From UBA1046 sp964624395 (GTDB lineage Bacteria; Bacillota; Clostridia; Saccharofermentanales; DTU023): DNA of 15,766 nucleotides. Each line of letters opens with the position of its first letter. The first letter of the stretch is position 1. Location of the stretch: assembly GCA_964624395.1 (NCBI GenBank), contig CAZUWY010000040.1, positions 1-15,766 of the forward strand. Direction: 5' to 3'. Below the pieces are notes generated by a model. That model searched no databases, had not been told where the DNA came from, and was given only the letters and a program-made list of their open reading frames with translations. Positions 1 through 6,777 of the stretch are shown here, in pieces. The position numbers and the translations under genes are program-made.

Positions 1-439
1 TAGTTGATCTTGGCACTATTGGGATGGATATGCCGGTTGCTCCCTCGACAAATCTCCAGGATATAAAGATCTGTTTAAAAACTTCTGCTATTGCCAATGT
101 GGCAATGGCAAAATAATGCCCCTTGAGCCTAAAGGTTGGATAAGAGACAATCCCTGCAATAATGGCAGAAAATATAGCCCCCAGTATCATCCCCAGCAAA
201 GGAGTTATACCAATATGATAGTAGAGGGTGGACGAAGTATAAGCGCCAATGCCGAAATAGGCTGCATGACCAAATGAAGTCTGACCTGCAAACCCCGTTA
301 TCAGGTTCCAGGCCTCACCCAAGCTGGCAAAAATCAAGAGCAAAACTATGGCATTTAGGGCTACTTTGCTTTTAAAGAAAAGCGGTAATATGGCAATAAC
401 TCCAATTAATATGATTAAAGCTTTCTTATTTTTTACCAT
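1..439 (-). CDS. livM: Branched-chain amino acid ABC transporter permease, LivM type (C-terminus beyond window)
   Basis: The open frame starts at ATG 439-437 and runs off the left edge of the window, giving 146 codons of an N-terminal part. The translation begins MVKNKKALIILIG and contains NLITGFAGQTSFGHAAYFGIGAYT at about residues 44-67, the hallmark early segment of LivM permeases, followed by several hydrophobic segments. LivM forms a membrane channel with LivH and is powered by LivG/LivF ATPases, which would be expected further left but are not seen. Its start overlaps the end of livH by 7 bases, so the two are probably translationally coupled. The ribosome binding site is weak (AGGGG inside livH). 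The true substrate could be branched-chain amino acids or another HAAT-family solute such as amides. Confidence 0.9.
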   Translation of the reverse strand, partial: MVKNKKALIILIGVIAILPLFFKSKVALNAIVLLLIFASLGEAWNLITGFAGQTSFGHAAYFGIGAYTSSTLYYHIGITPLLGMILGAIFSAIIAGIVSYPTFRLKGHYFAIATLAIAEVFKQIFISWRFVEGATGISIPIVPRST

Positions 440-1284
440 CCGAACAACCCCTTTGGCCTTACTTGTATCACAATAAGATAAATTAGGAATACAAGAAGAT
501 ATTTGAATTGTGTGCCTAGATAGTAGCCTCCCAAGGCTTCTGTCAGGCCAATTATAAGACCACCAAAAAGAGCACCCTTAATGCTTCCTAGGCCTCCCAA
601 GGCCACGATTACCAATGAGATGGTTGAAAATAAAGAGCCCAGAGTGGGATTTATTGGGAAAAAGGTTGACATCAGTGCTCCAGCAGCCCCTACACAGGCT
701 CCCGTAATGCCAAAAGTTATGGCGTATATTTTCTTGGTATTAATCCCCATTAGAAGAGCAGTGCTTTTATTTAAAGCAGTGGCTTTAATCGCCTTACCTG
801 TCCTGGTTTTATCCATAAAATACATTATGAAAATGGTGAGCAGAATGCTCCCCGCAGATGCCACCAGTTGAGGTACTCCTATGCTAATATCGCCAAATCT
901 GATGGCTTTGCCAGACACAAGGGCATGATTTATATAGCGGTAATTAGGTGACCAAAGAAATTGGGCAAAATTCTTTAAAAACATGCCAAAACCAAAGGTA
1001 GCCAAAAGAGCAGTCAAGCTGGCTCCATCTAATACTCTGGATATAATTCCTTTAAAGCTTAAAACACCAAATAAAAATAGTACTGCTGTGGAAACAGGTA
1101 GAGCCAGCAAAGGATCTATAGCAAATAACTCAAAGAGCCAAAAAGAAATATACATTCCGATCATCAAAAAGTCACCATGAGCAAAATTTGGTATACCCAT
1201 GGTGCCCCAAGTGATGCTAAGTCCAATGGCCACAAGGGAATAAATAAAACCCATTAGCAGGCCATTAATCGCAATTTGCCCCAT
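433..1284 (-). CDS. livH: Branched-chain amino acid ABC transporter permease, LivH type
   Basis: A 283-residue integral membrane protein of normal length for LivH. The N-terminus has INGLLMGFIYSLVAIGLSI and then GIPNFAHGDFLMIG (about residues 30-43), the conserved FAHG element of the LivH family. The C-terminal half holds the cytoplasmic-loop type region LMGINTKKIYAITFGITG and the glycine-rich LGGLGSIKGALFGG segment, followed by a last hydrophobic helix ending VRPKGLFGW. It should pair with LivM to form the inner-membrane channel of a Liv/HAAT importer. A strong GAGGAGG ribosome binding site lies just upstream of the ATG at 1284. It sits between the binding protein gene, from which a hairpin separates it, and livM, which overlaps its end. 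Substrate specificity cannot be read from the permease. Confidence 0.93.
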   Translation of the reverse strand: MGQIAINGLLMGFIYSLVAIGLSITWGTMGIPNFAHGDFLMIGMYISFWLFELFAIDPLLALPVSTAVLFLFGVLSFKGIISRVLDGASLTALLATFGFGMFLKNFAQFLWSPNYRYINHALVSGKAIRFGDISIGVPQLVASAGSILLTIFIMYFMDKTRTGKAIKATALNKSTALLMGINTKKIYAITFGITGACVGAAGALMSTFFPINPTLGSLFSTISLVIVALGGLGSIKGALFGGLIIGLTEALGGYYLGTQFKYLLVFLIYLIVIQVRPKGLFGW

Positions 1285-1315
1285 CTACTTTCCTCCTCGT
1301 TGCATCTTGCTAGAA

Positions 1316-1344
1316 AAAAGGGCGATTTAAAAAATCGCCCTTTT
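1316..1344 (-). terminator. Intrinsic terminator/attenuator between the binding protein gene and livH
   Basis: Arms 1316-1328 (AAAAGGGCGATTT) and 1332-1344 (AAATCGCCCTTTT) are perfectly complementary around a three-base loop. Read on the minus strand, the stem is followed by a run of T, the normal form of a rho-independent terminator. It lies 5 bases after the stop codon of the binding protein gene and before the livH ribosome binding site. A partial terminator here would let the binding protein be made in excess over the permeases, a common arrangement in ABC importer operons. Confidence 0.85.
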
Positions 1345-1349
1345 ATCAA

Positions 1350-2687
1350 TTATCTGTCAGACCAGGCTGGGAAGGGAGAAAGTCCTTCTTTAGTAGCTAT
1401 GTCAACTGGGAATACAGCTTCGTATTCTTCGTCTTGGACCTGCACCATATAGGAAGCAGACACAGCATTTTGTCCGTTTTCATCAAATTTAATAAATTCA
1501 GAGGCGAAATACGGAGCAGCAAAGGTAGCTGTTTTAATTTCTGCCATCAATTCATCGTTATCTGTGCTGCCAACATTATTTATGGCTTCTGCAATAACCA
1601 TGATGGATGCGAATTCTTCAAGAGCCGGCCCATCAAAGTGAGAGTTTGTCTTGGCTCTGTACATTGAGTTAATGACTTCGAGCTCAGGCATTCTGTCCAG
1701 ATGAGCTGCAGTAAAGGCCGCTCCACCTGCAAAGTAATTTGCGTCTTTACCTAGATTGACAACAAACTGAGTATCTTGGAATCCACCGCAGTAATTCAGT
1801 ACTGCTTTTGGTGTTACACCAATTTCCTTATACTTGTTGACAAACATCGTGATGTCAGCAATGTAAGAGGCGTGGAAAATTGCATCTGCATTAAAATCTT
1901 TGATCTGCTGAGCTTCTGTGTCAACATTTGTGACGTCAGTGGCATAAGCAACTGCGCCTAATAGTTCAAAGCCCAGTTCGCCATATTTATCTCCTACCCA
2001 CTTTTCTACCATTTCCTTAGCATGTACGCCATACTCATTATCAATATAGGCCACTGCTACTGTTTTGATATCTGCATTATTCTCTTCGTTTAGATGAATG
2101 AGGAAATCAAAGAAAAGTTCTGTCTCCATATCATCGTTTGGTGCAACACGGACAAAGTAATCCAAGCCTCTTTCAGTGAGAGCAGCTGAAGATGAGGATC
2201 CGCAAACAAAAGGAATTCCATATTGCTCTGAAGATTGGCTTGCTGGCTTTGTGGCTGAAGATTGGTATGCTCCCGCCAGGGCAACAACTCCCTCTTCAAT
2301 AAGTCTTTCTGCCTCTGATTTAGCAATTTCAGGATTCCCCTGGTGGTCTGCGAAGATAATTTCAATCTTTCTATTATTCAGATTAGGCAGACCTGCGTCT
2401 TTGGCCAAAGGAACAGCCAAATCTGCATATTCGTTATTAATGATCTCTTGTGCTACTTCCATAGCTGCCTGGAGCTTAACTCCTGTGGCTGCAGCACTGC
2501 CTGTCAGCGGCAAGATGGCGCCAATCTTAATGGTCTCGCCGGAATCGGCAGCCTCTTCCTTCTCTTCAGCTTTTTCAGTTGCTGCAGCGGGCTCTGTAGC
2601 CTTTTCTTCCTCCTTAGATCCGCAAGCTGTGAAAGCTGATGTGATTAGTAAACTGACTACTAATAACCAAATCCATTTCGACTTCAT
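1350..2687 (-). CDS. livK: Liv-type ABC transporter substrate-binding lipoprotein
   Basis: The product is 445 residues from the chosen ATG at 2687-2685. An upstream in-frame ATG at 2726 would add 13 residues but has no ribosome binding site, whereas GGAGGT at 2694-2699 is correctly placed for 2687. The N-terminus is a lipoprotein signal peptide (MKSKWIW, hydrophobic core, FTAC with Cys22), followed by a charged Glu/Lys/Ala linker. The mature part begins IKIGAILPLTGSAAATG, typical of periplasmic-binding-fold type I receptors of the Leu/Ile/Val family, and includes ALAGAYQSSATKPASQ and an acidic C-terminal half. It should be tethered outside the membrane and deliver solute to LivHM. Adjacent permease genes support this. 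The ligand may be branched-chain amino acids or another small amide/amino acid; livK is a family label. Confidence 0.92.
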   Translation of the reverse strand: MKSKWIWLLVVSLLITSAFTACGSKEEEKATEPAAATEKAEEKEEAADSGETIKIGAILPLTGSAAATGVKLQAAMEVAQEIINNEYADLAVPLAKDAGLPNLNNRKIEIIFADHQGNPEIAKSEAERLIEEGVVALAGAYQSSATKPASQSSEQYGIPFVCGSSSSAALTERGLDYFVRVAPNDDMETELFFDFLIHLNEENNADIKTVAVAYIDNEYGVHAKEMVEKWVGDKYGELGFELLGAVAYATDVTNVDTEAQQIKDFNADAIFHASYIADITMFVNKYKEIGVTPKAVLNYCGGFQDTQFVVNLGKDANYFAGGAAFTAAHLDRMPELEVINSMYRAKTNSHFDGPALEEFASIMVIAEAINNVGSTDNDELMAEIKTATFAAPYFASEFIKFDENGQNAVSASYMVQVQDEEYEAVFPVDIATKEGLSPFPAWSDR

Positions 2688-2693
2688 TCTTGT

Positions 2694-2699
2694 ACCTCC
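2694..2699 (-). promoter_or_regulatory. Ribosome binding site deciding the livK start
   Basis: GGAGGT on the minus strand, 6 bases before the ATG at 2687. It makes MKSKWIW the start rather than the upstream MERKYRL, and puts the lipoprotein signal at the extreme N-terminus as expected. Confidence 0.85.
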
Positions 2700-2733
2700 A
2701 TTTTTTAGCCGATATTTTCGTTCCATTTTTAAT

Positions 2734-2756
2734 AGTTGAAGGGATAAGCTTCAACT
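2734..2756 (-). promoter_or_regulatory. Inverted repeat in the livK leader
   Basis: Arms AGTTGAAG (2734-2741) and CTTCAACT (2749-2756) are perfectly complementary with a seven-base loop. The hairpin would form about 50 bases upstream of the livK start, downstream of the candidate promoter. No T run follows on the minus strand, so it is not a terminator. It could be an operator or a stabilising leader hairpin. Confidence 0.4.
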
Positions 2757-2856
2757 TACAAAACAATTTAAAATAAATTTTTGGCTGCTCTTTTGTACTT
2801 TTCTTCTTCTTACAATTCTATTATGTTTTATAGGTTTTGATCTCTGATTGAAAAAC

Positions 2857-2885
2857 ATATTATGCTGCTTAAAAAAGTAATCCAA
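2857..2885 (-). promoter_or_regulatory. Candidate sigma-A promoter for the liv operon
   Basis: On the minus strand TTGGAT (2885-2880) is followed after 17 bases by TAATAT (2862-2857), close to the TTGACA/TATAAT consensus with ideal spacing. It would give a leader of about 160 bases before livK. The surroundings are A+T-rich, so chance matches are possible. Confidence 0.5.
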
Positions 2886-2916
2886 CTAAAAATAGCTTGT
2901 AGAGATCAAATACAAT

Positions 2917-2933
2917 GAGATTTTCAAAATCTC
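2917..2933. repeat. Short perfect inverted repeat upstream of the liv promoter
   Basis: GAGATTTT (2917-2924) and AAAATCTC (2926-2933) flank a single base, about 32-48 bases upstream of the candidate -35 box. The near-zero spacing suits a dimeric DNA-binding regulator site better than an RNA hairpin. Function is inferred only. Confidence 0.35.
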
Positions 2934-3094
2934 TTCTGCCAACTCAAAACTCTAGATCAACAAGTAACTCTTTAGGACAAATCAGTCTTGTAAATCTATT
3001 CTCCAATCTATATTAAGTCTTTGCAAAATTCATATTTAAGCAGAAATTGTAGATATATTAGAAATTTCACCTACGAAATTTCTCTCATAAAGAA

Positions 3095-3118
3095 TAACAT
3101 ATTGTGGACAATATGTTA
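3095..3118. repeat. 11-bp perfect inverted repeat abutting the scaffold gap
   Basis: TAACATATTGT (3095-3105) and ACAATATGTTA (3108-3118) are separated by GG and end one base before the N run. Just before it, the self-complementary octamer GAAATTTC occurs twice, at 3061-3068 and 3075-3082. The repeat may be a regulator site, or a foldback that stopped the assembly. Confidence 0.5.
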
Positions 3119-3119
3119 A

Positions 3120-3129
3120 NNNNNNNNNN
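3120..3129. other. Assembly gap (ten N)
   Basis: Ten consecutive N at 3120-3129. This is the usual placeholder for a scaffold join of unknown length, so the liv side (left) and the opp side (right) may be separated by missing sequence or be wrongly joined. Confidence 0.98.
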
Positions 3130-3137
3130 CAGATTCT

Positions 3138-3158
3138 AAAAAAGACAGCCCCCCTGTC
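3138..3158 (-). terminator. Intrinsic terminator next to the gap
   Basis: On the minus strand GACAG, a GGGGG loop and CTGTC are followed directly by six T (complement of A 3138-3143). The stem is short (5 bp) but the T run is immediate. It would stop any transcript coming from the right before the liv region. Confidence 0.6.
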
Positions 3159-3668
3159 ACTTGGTAAGATTAAGTAAAACCAGCTGACCAGGGTGGAAGA
3201 AAGCCTCTTGGGAGCAATTATGCAGCTGAATAAAGCAGCCAAAAAGGTGGAAACTGGAGCATAAAAACACTATGTTAGATAAAATTTCCTCCCAAAGATT
3301 GGCTAAAAAATTCCCAGCAACAATACAGTTGAAAGTCTTAATTGTTAGATCAGAAAATGTGCAGGCTTGTTGAATAATTCCCTGCCGATAATTTTGCTTT
3401 GATACTAGTTTTCGCTGGCTGTTCTAGATTGAGAATAGGCAGTGGAGCTGCAAGAAATATATGAAGATGAAACATTGGGAAGGGATAACTGCAGAAGGAA
3501 AACACGAGATGATGAAATCACCGGCTGGCTTTTTTGTCACCAGCCGAAGGTCAAAAAAGCAGGTGGCAAATTTAAATCTGCACAAAATCCTTGATGCTGC
3601 CGTCCAGCTGAATTCTGGCTCTTTATCTCTCAGCAAATATAAACTATTTGAAATTTTGCCTAAACAAA

Positions 3669-3697
3669 GCCCGGTCTCAAAAAAGAGAACCGGGCCC
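3669..3697 (-). terminator. Intrinsic terminator of the opp operon
   Basis: GCCCGGTCTC (3669-3678) pairs with GAG-A-ACCGGGC (3685-3695), leaving one bulged base and a six-base loop. On the minus strand the stem is followed by CTTTGTTTA. It lies about 40 bases after the oppA stop, as expected for the operon end. Confidence 0.85.
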
Positions 3698-3738
3698 TGA
3701 TTTTAGTCTTGATCTTGCCGCATCTGCGACTAGATTAA

Positions 3739-5616
3739 TTATTTACCGAACTGGGCGTCATTGTTGCCGCTTGTGGAGGTCCACATTTCAAGCATATTGA
3801 CCGGGTCATTAAAGTCGGCGATCCAGCCATGACGGGCGACGTCATAGTTACCGGCTTTTCTTTCAGCCAAGGTGGTATCCCAGTCCATCTGATTGACGGT
3901 CATCTCGATGCCAAGCTGGGCCAGGTCATCAAGAATGATCTGGGCAATCTGGGCATGAGCTTCGTGAGTGTTGAAGAGATACTCGATATGGAGCGGATTT
4001 GAATCCAGCAGCTTGCCGTCAGCATCAAATTCATAGCCTGCCTCAGACAGCAGCTCTCTGGACTTGTCAAGATCCTGCTCATGGCCGTAATAGCCTGCTG
4101 AATCAGCGTCAGGATAGGTGTAGGCAGCGGTGTTGCGCTTGAATTCGTTGCCTGTGCCATCCAGCATCAAGGGCGGCAGGAAGGAGTTGGCCAGTGTCTG
4201 TCCGGTCTGTCCTACCACATCAATAATATACTGACGATCGATGGCGTACATAATTGCCCATCTAACCTTGGCTGCCTGTTCAGTGGACATGCCGTCGAAC
4301 ATTTCAGAATTGACGTTGAAGATAACGAAATAGGTTCCCAGGTTGTCAACAACATAGAATTCCGGATCTTCTTCTTCGATCAGCTTTTTGATTTCTGCCG
4401 GCGGGATATTGTCAATAAAGTCAAGATCGCCTGCTCTGTACATCTGATAGATGACAGGATCATCGTCGTTGAGGACGAAATGCAGTTTTTCCAGTGTGAC
4501 ATTGTCAGCGCGGTGGAAATTCGGGTTCTTTTCAAAGGTAATGCTCTGATTGTGCACCCAGCCGGTGTTCATGAACGGTCCGTTAGAGACATAGCCGCCC
4601 TCTTGTGTCCAGGCTGCCGGGTCTTTAATATTGCCGTCTGCATCTTTGAATCCAGGAGCTCCTTCAACGGAGGCCTGATGGACCGGGAAGTAGGTCGGGA
4701 AGGCACAAAGATCAAGGAAATAAGCTGTGACAGCTTTAAGTTCGATGGTCAATGTCTTGCCGTCCTCGGAAGCTGTTACTGCCAGATTATCTACATCTTC
4801 AGTATCATCTTCGGGCCAGCCCTTGATGCAGTCGAGCATATAGCGATAGTCAGCACCGACCTCGGGGTCAGCAGCGCGCTTGAGTGAATACTCAAAGTCA
4901 CGGGCGTCAAAGGGATCGCCGTTGGACCATTTCAGGCCATCACGCATGGTGAAGGTATAGGTCATGCCATCATCAGAAATATCGATGCTTTCAGCAGTAT
5001 CGGGTACCAGCTCCATATCTTCGTTATAGGTAACGAGACCAGAGAAGGAGTTAACGGCCAAAACAGCACCATCAACGGCGGAGTTCAGTGCCGGGTCGAT
5101 GTACTGGGGCTCACTGGCGATACACAGATTCAAATAATCTCTGTCGCCAAAGCTGGCTTTTTCAAAATACTTGTAGGCGTATGGTGTAACGTAGAAGCCT
5201 TCAAGACCAGTCTTGGCCATATAGTTATCGTTGTAATGGTAGATCGGTACGATTGCGCCTGTGGCCATCAGCATATCTTCGGCCTCATGCATCGCAGCCA
5301 GACGAGCTTCCATATCCTGAGTTGATTTGATGAAATCAATCAGTTCATCATAGGCTTTCCAGTCATGCGGATCCGGGTAGGCTGCTGCGGGTTCATCCGC
5401 TGGCTCATCCGGCTCATCTGCAGGCTCATCCGGCTCGTCCGCTGGCTCATCGGGCTCATCGGCGGGCTCGTCCGGCTCATCCACCGGCTCGTCTGGTGCA
5501 TCTGTGTCTGCAGCAGGTGCATCGGTCTTCTTGGGCTCCTCTTTCTTTGAGTCCCCACAAGCAACCAGTGCAAAAACCATAGCAAGCACCAGAAGAATTG
5601 TCAGTAATTTTTTCAT
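3739..5616 (-). CDS. oppA: Peptide ABC transporter substrate-binding lipoprotein (OppA/DppA family), apparently circularly permuted
   Basis: The product is 625 residues, starting at ATG 5616 behind an AGGAGG site. Residues 1-20 are a lipoprotein signal (LVAC, Cys20). Residues 42-76 are a DEP-rich repeat linker. Residues 80-156 (YPDPHDWKAYDELID to FEKASF) match, as I know the family, the usual C-terminal end of OppA proteins (EAEDML, IVPIYHYND, YAYKYF). Residues 157-625 are the usual N-terminal body, starting LNLCIASEPQYIDPALNS and including KWSNGDPFDARDFEYSLKR and SNGPF. The protein stops at NNDAQFGK, exactly where the 80-156 block would normally follow. The two blocks together equal one full cluster C binding domain. 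It should capture oligopeptides for OppBCDF. The gene is last in the operon and followed by a terminator. It may be a natural permutation or an assembly artefact; membership of the SBP_bac_5 family is secure. Confidence 0.93.
   Translation of the reverse strand: MKKLLTILLVLAMVFALVACGDSKKEEPKKTDAPAADTDAPDEPVDEPDEPADEPDEPADEPDEPADEPDEPADEPAAAYPDPHDWKAYDELIDFIKSTQDMEARLAAMHEAEDMLMATGAIVPIYHYNDNYMAKTGLEGFYVTPYAYKYFEKASFGDRDYLNLCIASEPQYIDPALNSAVDGAVLAVNSFSGLVTYNEDMELVPDTAESIDISDDGMTYTFTMRDGLKWSNGDPFDARDFEYSLKRAADPEVGADYRYMLDCIKGWPEDDTEDVDNLAVTASEDGKTLTIELKAVTAYFLDLCAFPTYFPVHQASVEGAPGFKDADGNIKDPAAWTQEGGYVSNGPFMNTGWVHNQSITFEKNPNFHRADNVTLEKLHFVLNDDDPVIYQMYRAGDLDFIDNIPPAEIKKLIEEEDPEFYVVDNLGTYFVIFNVNSEMFDGMSTEQAAKVRWAIMYAIDRQYIIDVVGQTGQTLANSFLPPLMLDGTGNEFKRNTAAYTYPDADSAGYYGHEQDLDKSRELLSEAGYEFDADGKLLDSNPLHIEYLFNTHEAHAQIAQIILDDLAQLGIEMTVNQMDWDTTLAERKAGNYDVARHGWIADFNDPVNMLEMWTSTSGNNDAQFGK
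5149..5379 (-). other. Displaced C-terminal module inside oppA
   Basis: These bases encode residues 80-156 of the binding protein. In ordinary family members the equivalent segment lies at the very C-terminus after the NNDAQFGK-like stretch. Here it is in frame between the linker (ending DEPAAA) and the first strand of the domain (DRDYLNLCIASEP). No second copy of it occurs downstream of the stop codon at 3739. Confidence 0.8.
5389..5493 (-). repeat. Tandem 21-bp repeat encoding an acidic DEPDEPA linker
   Basis: Residues 42-76 of OppA are heptads of Ala/Val-Asp-Glu-Pro-Asp-Glu-Pro (A/V at 45, 52, 59, 66, 73). The DNA units are similar but not identical, with synonymous GAT/GAC and CCG/CCC/CCT/CCA differences. 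The rigid acidic stretch separates the membrane anchor from the folded domain. Copy number could vary by slippage. Confidence 0.85.
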
Positions 5617-5655
5617 TCTTTCCTCCTTTGCTGTTTCCCTTTCATGGGAAAAGTC

Positions 5656-5686
5656 TACCGGATAACTGGACCGGTCCGGCCCGGTT
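5656..5686 (-). promoter_or_regulatory. GC-rich palindromic element between oppF and oppA
   Basis: The 132-base oppF-oppA interval contains the self-complementary decamer GGACCGGTCC (5668-5677) inside a cluster of CCGG motifs able to form alternative stems. No T run follows, so it is not a simple terminator. It may be a processing or stability element giving oppA a different expression level from oppBCDF. Confidence 0.35.
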
Positions 5687-5748
5687 GCCTGAAAATCGGC
5701 TATCTGCTTATTGTTGCTGTTCCCACATATCAGTTGTGTTCACATTAC

Positions 5749-6777
5749 CTAACGATTCCAGCAGGCGACAAAATGTTCGCCGCCTCTATCTTCAAAGGGC
5801 GGTGCCTCAAGCGCGCATTGCTCTGTTGCATAAGGGCAGCGTGTACGGAAAGCACAGCCGCTTGGAACATGCAATGGGCTTGGCACATCCCCTTCAAGCA
5901 CAATTCTGACACTGCTTCTCGCTGTGATAGGATCCGGGATCGGGACAGCGGAAAACAATGACTCAGTATAGGGGTGAATAGGGTTATTGTTTATATCGTT
6001 GGTTTTAGCTAGTTCTACTATTCTCCCCAGATACATGACTGCTATGCGGTCACTCATGTAGGTAACCACCAGTATATCATGTGCGATGAAAAGATAACTG
6101 AGATTTAATTGTTCCTGCAGGTCCTTGAACATATTGAGGATCTGCGCCTGAATGGATACATCCAGCGCTGACACCGATTCATCACAGACAATAAACTTGG
6201 GATTAATGGCCAGAGCTCTGGCAATTCCTATTCTCTGTCTTTGCCCGCCGGAGAACTCATGGGCATATCTGGTGGCATGTTCCTTGTTCAGTCCCACCAG
6301 CCGCATCAGCTCGTATACGCGCTCTCTTTGTTCCGCCTTGGTTTTGAAGATGCGATGGATTGAAAGCGATTCTCCGATAATATCCTCAACAGTCATCCGG
6401 GGATTCAAAGATGAATAGGGGTCCTGGAAAACCATCTGCATATTGCGGCGCAGAGAGCGGACATTTTTTTCAGTTATTCTTGACCCGTCGAAATACACCT
6501 CTCCGGCTGTGGGCGGATAAAGCCACATCAATGCCCTTCCCACTGTTGTCTTGCCACAGCCCGATTCTCCGACCAGGCCCAAAGTTTCTTTGTGCTTGAT
6601 AAAAAATGAGACATCATCAACCGCTTTGAGCGGCAAAGAACTGAAAAATCCAGTCTTGATATCGAAGTGCTTGCTCAGGTTCCATACTTCCAAAATATTA
6701 TCGGGTTCAGGCCTCGCTACCACTTTTGCATCGACAGCAGCCTCTGGCTGGAGATTACTGGTTTCTAGTTTTGTCAC
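5749..6777 (-). CDS. oppF: Peptide ABC transporter ATP-binding protein, OppF type
   Basis: A 342-residue cytoplasmic ATPase of normal length. Walker A is GESGCGKTT (70-78), the Q-loop is in VFQDPYSSLNPRMTV, the ABC signature is FSGGQ (175-179), Walker B is FIVCDE (Glu200), and the H-loop is His233. The C-terminal oligopeptide/dipeptide transporter extension has four cysteines (308, 314, 321, 339) in the pattern CAFRTRC...C...ACW, which is linked to an iron-sulfur cluster in this family. It pairs with OppD to energise OppBC. The start is GTG at 6777, overlapping the oppD stop as GTGA, so it is probably translationally coupled; its own ribosome binding site is weak. An N-terminal tail of about 25 residues precedes the ATPase core. 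OppF rather than DppF is a family-level choice. Confidence 0.95.
   Translation of the reverse strand: MTKLETSNLQPEAAVDAKVVARPEPDNILEVWNLSKHFDIKTGFFSSLPLKAVDDVSFFIKHKETLGLVGESGCGKTTVGRALMWLYPPTAGEVYFDGSRITEKNVRSLRRNMQMVFQDPYSSLNPRMTVEDIIGESLSIHRIFKTKAEQRERVYELMRLVGLNKEHATRYAHEFSGGQRQRIGIARALAINPKFIVCDESVSALDVSIQAQILNMFKDLQEQLNLSYLFIAHDILVVTYMSDRIAVMYLGRIVELAKTNDINNNPIHPYTESLFSAVPIPDPITARSSVRIVLEGDVPSPLHVPSGCAFRTRCPYATEQCALEAPPFEDRGGEHFVACWNR

Larger units (their letters stand above)
3130..3738. other. Intergenic region between the gap and oppA, no convincing gene
   Basis: It holds two minus-strand terminators (3138-3158 and 3669-3697) and an inverted repeat CGGCTGG (3522-3528)/CCAGCCG (3540-3546). 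Short open frames on either strand (for example 3461-3700 plus, 3424-3636 minus) lack good ribosome binding sites and recognisable motifs. I see no tRNA, known riboswitch or mobile element. Confidence 0.6.

Noticed and set aside
2176..2739. Plus-strand open frame of 187 codons
   Set aside because: It is antisense to the livK coding region; its Ser/Ala-rich sequence reflects the reverse complement of the signal and linker.
3036..3242. Minus-strand open frame spanning the N run
   Set aside because: The frame crosses ten unknown bases of unknown true length, so continuity is meaningless.
3461..3700. Plus-strand frame of 79 codons between oppA and the gap
   Set aside because: It has no ribosome binding site, overlaps the oppA terminator and shows no recognisable motif.
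5389..5493. CRISPR-like array
   Set aside because: The repeats are contiguous 21-base coding units without spacers, in frame with oppA.
3739..5616. Simple truncation or frameshift of oppA
   Set aside because: The segment expected after the stop is present near the N-terminus in frame, so the gene is rearranged rather than merely truncated, and no frame disruption is seen.
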